DNA from: Crocinitomicaceae bacterium
GTDB taxonomy: Bacteria; Bacteroidota; Bacteroidia; Flavobacteriales_D; Sanyastnellaceae
Length of the DNA stretch: 6,016 nucleotides
Direction of reading: 5' to 3'
Assembly: GCA_020848015.1 (NCBI GenBank)
Contig: JADLBA010000252.1
Coordinates: 1 to 6,016, forward strand
Positions 1 to 3,061 of this stretch are shown in pieces. The translations under genes and the position numbers were made by a program. Positions within the stretch are counted from its first letter, which is position 1. Each line of letters starts with the position of its first letter. Under the pieces are notes generated by a model that ran no database searches, was not told the DNA's origin, and worked only from the letters and a program-made list of their open reading frames with translations.

Positions 1-150
1 CACTATCGGAGACGAGTGCCCTTTTTTTCGAGCTTCCTCCAAAGCTTCCTTCAGAGTTTTACCACTTCCAACAACCGTTGTCTCATCATCTAATAGAGCA
101 ATCCATTTGCCTTTGTATTTTTTATAAAGTTGTGTCCAGTTAAGTGCCAT
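1..150 (-). CDS. DUF5678-type small protein, 3' end outside window
   Basis: The minus strand has an open frame starting at the ATG complementary to 148-150 and running off the left edge; 50 residues are visible. It begins MALNWTQLYKKYKGKWIALL and continues with a short acidic turn, VVGSGKTLKEALEEARKKG, then HSSPIV. The order W...YKGKWIAL, V(V/I)GSGKTLKEALEEA(R)KKG is the pattern I associate with DUF5678, a family of very small proteins of unknown function: a short beta hairpin followed by an amphipathic helix. The start is supported by AGGTG six bases upstream (complement of 154-158). It lies 20 bp after the stop of a 43-codon ORF on the same strand, so the two may be co-transcribed. No enzymatic residues are apparent, and the role is unknown. 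Confidence 0.8.
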   Translation of the reverse strand, partial: MALNWTQLYKKYKGKWIALLDDETTVVGSGKTLKEALEEARKKGHSSPIV

Positions 151-170
151 ATACACCTAATACTACACTC

Positions 171-302
171 TCAAAGGCCAACAGTCAATTTGATTTCTAC
201 CAGTTCATTATTAAAAGTAAAAGAGCTGAATTTATATTCTATCACAGCCAAATGGATTGAAGTCGTGCCGTCTGCAATAGTTATACAAAGCGTTATATAC
301 AT
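171..302 (-). CDS. Small hypothetical ORF (43 aa), possibly a gene remnant
   Basis: On the minus strand, ATG (complement of 300-302) opens 43 codons ending in TGA (171-173). The protein reads MYITLCITIADGTTSIHLAV, then IEYKFSSFTFNNELVEIKLT, then VGL. The second half alternates charged and hydrophobic residues like beta strands. It ends 20 bp before the DUF5678-type gene, an operon-like spacing, and starts 54 bp after the recombinase stop. The frame is open upstream as far as the recombinase stop codon and is the recombinase's own frame, so the stop-to-stop span is 61 codons (174-356). I do not recognise it. It could be a true small gene, the leftover C-terminus of a gene cut by an insertion, or chance. 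The ATG has no strong ribosome binding site (AGAAGAA lies 9-15 bp upstream). A TTG further upstream with AGAGG before it is an alternative start. Confidence 0.33.
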   Translation of the reverse strand: MYITLCITIADGTTSIHLAVIEYKFSSFTFNNELVEIKLTVGL

Positions 303-356
303 TATCCATAATTCTTCTGCCAATACTGACAATATCCTCTTGAAAAGGCATTGTCT

Positions 357-1286
357 TTATGATTCGGATGACCGACGTTTGAAAATATTGTAACGATCTT
401 CCAGTTCCTTTCCGGTCATCATCGTATAAATTGAGGAGCTGGCAAGCGTAGCATGTCCGAGTATGTTCATAACATCTGAGGAACTTCCGCCTTGAGAAAT
501 AATATCATGACCCATATGATGACGGAAACTATGTGCGTTCATGTACGGAATTTTTGCACGGTTCGAATACCGTCTTAAAAATTCAGCCACGCCTTTGTTG
601 GTTATTCGTTTGCCGGTTAAATTCAAATTTCCGGAGGAACAGATACAAGGAAACAGGCATTCATCCATATGCGGCATTTTTGTTTTCTTTAAATAGTCTC
701 GCTTTGCAAGCCACGTCAGTAATGCCTTATTCGTTTCTTCCGTCCAGAAAATCTCACGAAAAGGTCTTCGTCCTTTTGATTTTTCAGTTTTAATAACTGC
801 CCGCATTTGGACTGTGTCTACATCGTGTTCATCAAGCGAAAGCAGTTCGCTGTTACGTGCACCAGTATCCCACAAAAGCATGATAATGGCCTTGTTTCTC
901 AGATGTCTCGGATCATTTCTTTCGACGGGGATAGTTGATAATAATTTGCGATAATTTTCCTGTGTTGCGACTCGCGGTATATTGTATTCTCTGGACGGTA
1001 GAGGAATGAGTTCAGGTTCAAGAACAGTAAATCCTTGCATTTTATAGAACTCGAACAATTTTCGTAGCGCTTGAGCTTTTGGAATAAACGAATTGCGTTG
1101 CCAATGCAGGACATCTAACAAACTAAACCAGGATGTGACATCTTCAAGCCGTACCTTGTCAATGTCGCAATTGCGAACGTATAAACAAAATTGTCTTAGA
1201 TTAAGATCGTATCCTCTAACCGTTCCTTTTTTCACTTGGTATGTTCTCCATTTTGAGAATTTATCTATTGCTTCATTTAGTTTCAT
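357..1286 (-). CDS. Tyrosine recombinase / integrase (XerC/D-like)
   Basis: This is a site-specific DNA recombinase that cuts and rejoins DNA through a covalent 3'-phosphotyrosine. Numbered from the chosen start MKLNEAIDKF (309 aa), an N-terminal SAM-like DNA-binding domain covers roughly residues 1-95 and the catalytic domain roughly 105-300. All six catalytic positions are visible: R144 in TGARNSELLSL, K171 in EKSKGRR, H252 and R255 in HSFRHH, H278 in LGHATL, and nucleophile Y287 in SSIYTMM. The length is normal for stand-alone Xer-type or small mobile-element integrases; there is no extra N-terminal arm-binding domain and no integron-type insertion that I can see. A longer start at 1316 would add ten residues encoded inside a perfect hairpin, so I prefer 1286. 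The gene faces away from the hairpin cluster at 1294-1491, the usual position of an integrase beside its own site or leader. It could be a housekeeping dimer-resolution enzyme, but an element integrase is more likely. Confidence 0.93.
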   Translation of the reverse strand: MKLNEAIDKFSKWRTYQVKKGTVRGYDLNLRQFCLYVRNCDIDKVRLEDVTSWFSLLDVLHWQRNSFIPKAQALRKLFEFYKMQGFTVLEPELIPLPSREYNIPRVATQENYRKLLSTIPVERNDPRHLRNKAIIMLLWDTGARNSELLSLDEHDVDTVQMRAVIKTEKSKGRRPFREIFWTEETNKALLTWLAKRDYLKKTKMPHMDECLFPCICSSGNLNLTGKRITNKGVAEFLRRYSNRAKIPYMNAHSFRHHMGHDIISQGGSSSDVMNILGHATLASSSIYTMMTGKELEDRYNIFKRRSSES

Positions 1287-1293
1287 AAATCCA

Positions 1294-1325
1294 AAAGCCC
1301 ACCCGATGCGAATCAAGTGGGCTTT
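1294..1325 (-). terminator. Terminator-like or attenuator hairpin just before the recombinase start
   Basis: A perfect 9-bp stem, AAAGCCCAC (1294-1302) with GTGGGCTTT (1317-1325), encloses a 14-nt loop in which GAT (1305-1307) and ATC (1312-1314) can pair. Read on the minus strand the 3' arm ends GGGCTTTTGG, a short U run, so it could terminate a leader transcript or act as an attenuator. The recombinase ATG lies 8 bp beyond the stem on that strand. On the plus strand only three T residues follow, and no gene ends there. The U run is weak, so full termination is uncertain. Confidence 0.5.
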
Positions 1326-1459
1326 CAGTGAATAGTACCCCTGTGGGGCAGTTACTCATTTCCCCTTTGCAGGGGCGCCATGTGAATCGAACCACATAGC
1401 CACCACATATTACACTAACAAGTGAAATATGCAATACGAAAAAGTCCATCGTTCGCATC
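1305..1459. repeat. Inverted repeat pair GATGCGAA / TTCGCATC
   Basis: GATGCGAA at 1305-1312 and its perfect complement TTCGCATC at 1452-1459 are 139 bp apart. On a minus-strand RNA the first copy sits in the loop of the hairpin before the recombinase start, and the second spans the foot of the GAAA-loop hairpin and the unpaired stretch after it. There the helix extends by two G-U pairs to ten. It could be a long-range RNA contact or paired recombinase-binding sites in DNA. Confidence 0.5.
1338..1375. repeat. C4/G4 block hairpin with two alternative folds
   Basis: On the plus strand CCCCTG (1338-1343), GGGG (1345-1348), CCCC (1362-1365) and CAGGGG (1370-1375) follow one another. They form either one long hairpin (CCCCTG with CAGGGG outside, GGGG with CCCC inside) or two small local hairpins. 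The block is much more GC-rich than its surroundings and lies in the leader of the recombinase gene. Confidence 0.6.
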
Positions 1460-1477
1460 AAAACCTTTCGGTTCGAT
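1386..1477. repeat. Inverted repeat pair ATCGAACC / GGTTCGAT
   Basis: ATCGAACC at 1386-1393 and its perfect complement GGTTCGAT at 1470-1477 are interleaved with the GATGCGAA pair in the order A-B-A'-B'. On the minus strand one copy fills the loop of hairpin 1377-1400 and the other is the 5' arm of the GAAA-loop hairpin 1457-1477. The pairing extends to ten pairs (one G-U) by including GG before the arm and TC after the loop. GGTTCGATTC also resembles a tRNA T-loop, but no complete tRNA is present. Confidence 0.55.
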
Positions 1478-1527
1478 CCCGTTTTATCGGGACAATGGGA
1501 AATCTTAAATTAATAACTTACTTTTTG

Positions 1528-1556
1528 AGTATAGCATGCTTTGAAATCCAAGGCAA
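1528..1556 (-). promoter_or_regulatory. Sigma70-like promoter toward the recombinase leader
   Basis: On the minus strand TTGCCT (complement of 1551-1556) and TATACT (complement of 1528-1533) are separated by exactly 17 bp, with a likely transcription start near 1521. Five of six bases match the classical -10 and four of six the classical -35. Bacteroidota housekeeping promoters usually follow a different pattern (TAnnTTTG), so the match may be a coincidence or may reflect a gene of foreign origin. Its position just upstream of the hairpin series adds weight. Confidence 0.45.
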
Positions 1557-1709
1557 GTTACATGGCTGTGGATTGCATTTGTAAACACTGGTGAATTACA
1601 GGTTTGCTGATAAGGAAAATTTGTGGTAGGTATCACATTATTCAGCCCTCATTCGGAGCTGGATGTTTTGCCTTCTATTTGCTATAGTTGGGCTAAAAAT
1701 CAAATACCA

Positions 1710-1919
1710 ATGAAAACAAAACCTAGCGTCTCCGAACACCTTGAATATGCGATACTTATCTTTTTTTCGTGTGGGTATTATGCTGTAATCTTATTTTTTG
1801 CAGTCCCTAAGGATATGATGTATTACATTGTGTACACCTTGCCAGCCGCAGCAATGGGGGGCATGACATTTCTCCTGTTCCTCCATTTCTTTGGACATAA
1901 ACTGCACAAAAAATCCTGA
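1710..1919 (+). CDS. Small two-helix membrane protein, hypothetical
   Basis: The ORF from ATG 1710 to TGA 1917-1919 encodes 69 residues. A short polar N-terminus (MKTKPSVSEH) is followed by two hydrophobic segments at about residues 12-31 (EYAILIFFSCGYYAVILFF) and 36-60 (rich in M, Y, A, G, F, L), and a basic tail FGHKLHKKS. This looks like a hairpin-shaped inner-membrane protein with both ends in the cytoplasm. The frame is open upstream to a GTG at 1623, which would give 98 residues. I prefer the ATG because the added segment is not membrane-like and the ATG has an A-rich leader. No known family is recognised. The stop codon is inside an intrinsic terminator, so it probably forms a one-gene transcript; its promoter was not identified. 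Confidence 0.6.
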   Translation: MKTKPSVSEHLEYAILIFFSCGYYAVILFFAVPKDMMYYIVYTLPAAAMGGMTFLLFLHFFGHKLHKKS

Positions 1920-1936
1920 AACTTCAGGATTTTTTT
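1908..1936 (+). terminator. Intrinsic terminator overlapping the stop codon
   Basis: A6-TCCTGA (1908-1919), loop AACT (1920-1923), then TCAGGA followed by seven T (1924-1936) form a perfect stem of about 12 bp with its own T tract. The TGA stop of the 69-residue gene is part of the left arm. The A tract on the left makes it potentially bidirectional. It isolates the small gene from the four-helix protein gene that starts 32 bp later. Confidence 0.85.
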
Positions 1937-1967
1937 ATATCTTCATCATTCATCAAAGGCCTTATAT

Positions 1968-2714
1968 ATGTCATCATTCAACAACAATGATCATCTTAGA
2001 GAATTGCTTCTTGAAATCTATAATGATACAGATGAGTATGTAAAAAAATGTTGGGCTTCGAGACAATATTACAGAAGAGAAGAGGAGAAGTTGCTTTATT
2101 TTGCCTGTACCTCTCTCATTTCAATCATTGCTATAACCGGAGTGCTTGGCCTATTTAAACAACTAAGTCAACCCCAGTTTTCAATTATCCATATCGTTAC
2201 TTTCCACGCTTTATTTCTTATCCTTTTTATTTTCTATCTCTACAAACAGTTGAATGCTGATATTTATCATATTGTTGCTATTGAAGGTGAAAAGTTCATT
2301 CAAACACATCTTAGAAATTATGAAACTAAAATCCCAACCTTTGCAAGTTTAAAAGGAGTCTATCTGAATAATAAAACAAACTTGCATGGTAAATCGCTTT
2401 TGACACTTGGAAATGTTTTATCTGTACTTTTATATTGTGGTATGTCAATATTTCCATTCACCGACTCTTTCTATAGGATTGAAGGAGGGACTACTCTTAA
2501 AGATGAAGCTGTTATCTCACTCATAACCTTTCTTTTGTTCATAGGAAGTGGCTTGTTTTATAAGCGGAAACAAAAATCAAGAATTGCTGAACGCGTGCAT
2601 GGTGATTGGGAAAAGGAATCAGAAAGATTTGAAAAATTTATTCAAAATCCAACCGGAAAATATAAATTCAATTTCACAGTTGCTACATTTAGCTTGACAG
2701 AATCCGATAGATAA
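1968..2714 (+). CDS. Four-helix membrane protein, hypothetical
   Basis: The frame encodes 248 residues and ends at TAA 2712-2714. It has a hydrophilic, charged N-terminal helix (residues 8-41, with the run YYRREEEKLL), then hydrophobic segments at about 42-63, 72-92, 144-164 and 181-198. A polar segment (93-143) separates the two helix pairs, and a charged tail of about 50 residues (KRKQKSR, then DWEKESERFEKF) follows. By the positive-inside rule (R35, R36, K199-K204) both ends are probably cytoplasmic. No catalytic motif or known family is apparent. The arrangement of a cytoplasmic helix followed by paired membrane helices loosely recalls SLATT-type membrane effectors of defence systems, but I see no diagnostic motif and no partner nucleotidyltransferase. 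The start at 1968 has an A/T-rich leader and lies 32 bp after a terminator; no clear promoter is visible in that short gap. Confidence 0.85.
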   Translation: MSSFNNNDHLRELLLEIYNDTDEYVKKCWASRQYYRREEEKLLYFACTSLISIIAITGVLGLFKQLSQPQFSIIHIVTFHALFLILFIFYLYKQLNADIYHIVAIEGEKFIQTHLRNYETKIPTFASLKGVYLNNKTNLHGKSLLTLGNVLSVLLYCGMSIFPFTDSFYRIEGGTTLKDEAVISLITFLLFIGSGLFYKRKQKSRIAERVHGDWEKESERFEKFIQNPTGKYKFNFTVATFSLTESDR

Positions 2715-3061
2715 CAAGATGGATATCAGGAGTACGTAATATTGAATAAAAACACTTCCATTTCTTTGAGTTGCTATTTTTGGAATTAAATTGTTTCTTT
2801 GAATCAAGAAAAGAAAAATTATGGATTAGAAAAAAGAACAACATATAAGCGTTAGTTTATTCGCGTCGCTGAAAACTGGTAATTTTTAAGACAAACGAAT
2901 AATAGGCATAAACGCACACGTCAAGGCGTGGGCTTTAGTTTATTTCGTTTGTCAGGTATACCAGTACCTCAGCGGCGGATATTCTGAATGTCCCACGCTG
3001 ATTTATTTTACGGCTATCGTTACAGGGGCGGAGCGGAGCCAGCATTTTTAAACAAACATAT
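2715..3061. other. Gene-free stretch upstream of the GH18 gene
   Basis: No ORF longer than a few codons begins here in a convincing way. The first 130 bp (2715-2845) are AT-rich with simple repeats such as TTTCTTTGA at 2761 and 2795. From about 2848 onward the composition rises in G+C and consists of nested inverted repeats. The last 20 bp before the GH18 start are A/T-rich (AAACAAACATAT), typical of a Bacteroidota leader without a Shine-Dalgarno sequence. Confidence 0.7.
2890..3001 (+). repeat. Nested inverted repeats, two adjacent hairpins
   Basis: The first hairpin is GACAAACGAA (2890-2899) with TTCGTTTGTC (2944-2953), a perfect 10-bp pair. It encloses ATAAAC (2908-2913) with GTTTAT (2938-2943), and then CACG (2917-2920) with CGTG (2927-2930). 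The second is TCAGCG (2969-2974) with CGCTGA (2996-3001), enclosing GGATATT (2977-2983) and AATGTCC (2987-2993) around a CTG loop. One T-G pair in the second stem favours folding as plus-strand RNA or plus single strand. It may be a folded leader of the GH18 gene, a dispersed palindromic element or a recombination site. Confidence 0.6.

Larger units (their letters stand above)
1294..1521 (-). ncRNA. Candidate structured RNA or structured leader of the recombinase gene
   Basis: Downstream of a promoter-like pair on the minus strand lie six hairpins in about 230 nt. In transcript order: H1 CCCG/CGGG (1478-1491); H2 with a GAAA tetraloop closed by ATCGAACC and GGTTTTGAT (1457-1477); H3 CATATT-T-CACT, loop TGTT, AGTG-T-AATATG (1406-1431); H4 GCTATGTG/CACATGGC with loop GTTCGATT (1377-1400); H5 built from C4/G4 blocks (1338-1375); and the terminator-like H6 (1294-1325). 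H2 and H4 each contain a G-U pair that would be A-C on the plus strand, and GAAA exists only on the minus strand, so a minus-strand RNA is favoured. Two 8-nt complementary pairs link distant hairpins. I do not recognise a known RNA family. It may instead be a DNA attachment site or simply a 5' leader. Confidence 0.4.

Noticed and set aside
130..393. Plus-strand ORF of 87 codons.
   Set aside because: It overlaps the start of the DUF5678-type gene, the small 43-codon ORF and the end of the recombinase on the other strand, and looks like a shadow of them.
1338..1375. Cobalamin-riboswitch-like wording (AACTGCCCC after AAAGGGGAAA) on the minus strand.
   Set aside because: The rest of the conserved core and the 3' pseudoknot partner are missing, and the downstream gene is a recombinase, not a B12-related gene.
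1338..1375. G-quadruplex from the GGGG blocks.
   Set aside because: Each strand carries only two G4 runs, so no intramolecular four-tract quadruplex can form.
1273..1461. Minus-strand ORF of 62 codons overlapping the recombinase start.
   Set aside because: It runs through the hairpin series, overlaps the recombinase in another frame and has no protein-like pattern.
1376..1480. A tRNA or tmRNA gene suggested by T-loop-like GGTTCGATTC (minus) and GGTTCGATCC (plus).
   Set aside because: The stems around both motifs do not give a 7-nt T-loop with a 5-bp arm, no matching acceptor stem or anticodon arm is found at the right distance, and no CCA-type end is present.
2775..2782. Bacteroidota-type -7 element TATTTTTG upstream of the GH18 gene.
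   Set aside because: No TTG-type -33 element lies at the expected distance (the nearest are 6 and 30 bp away), and it is about 280 bp from the start codon in AT-rich DNA where such matches are common.
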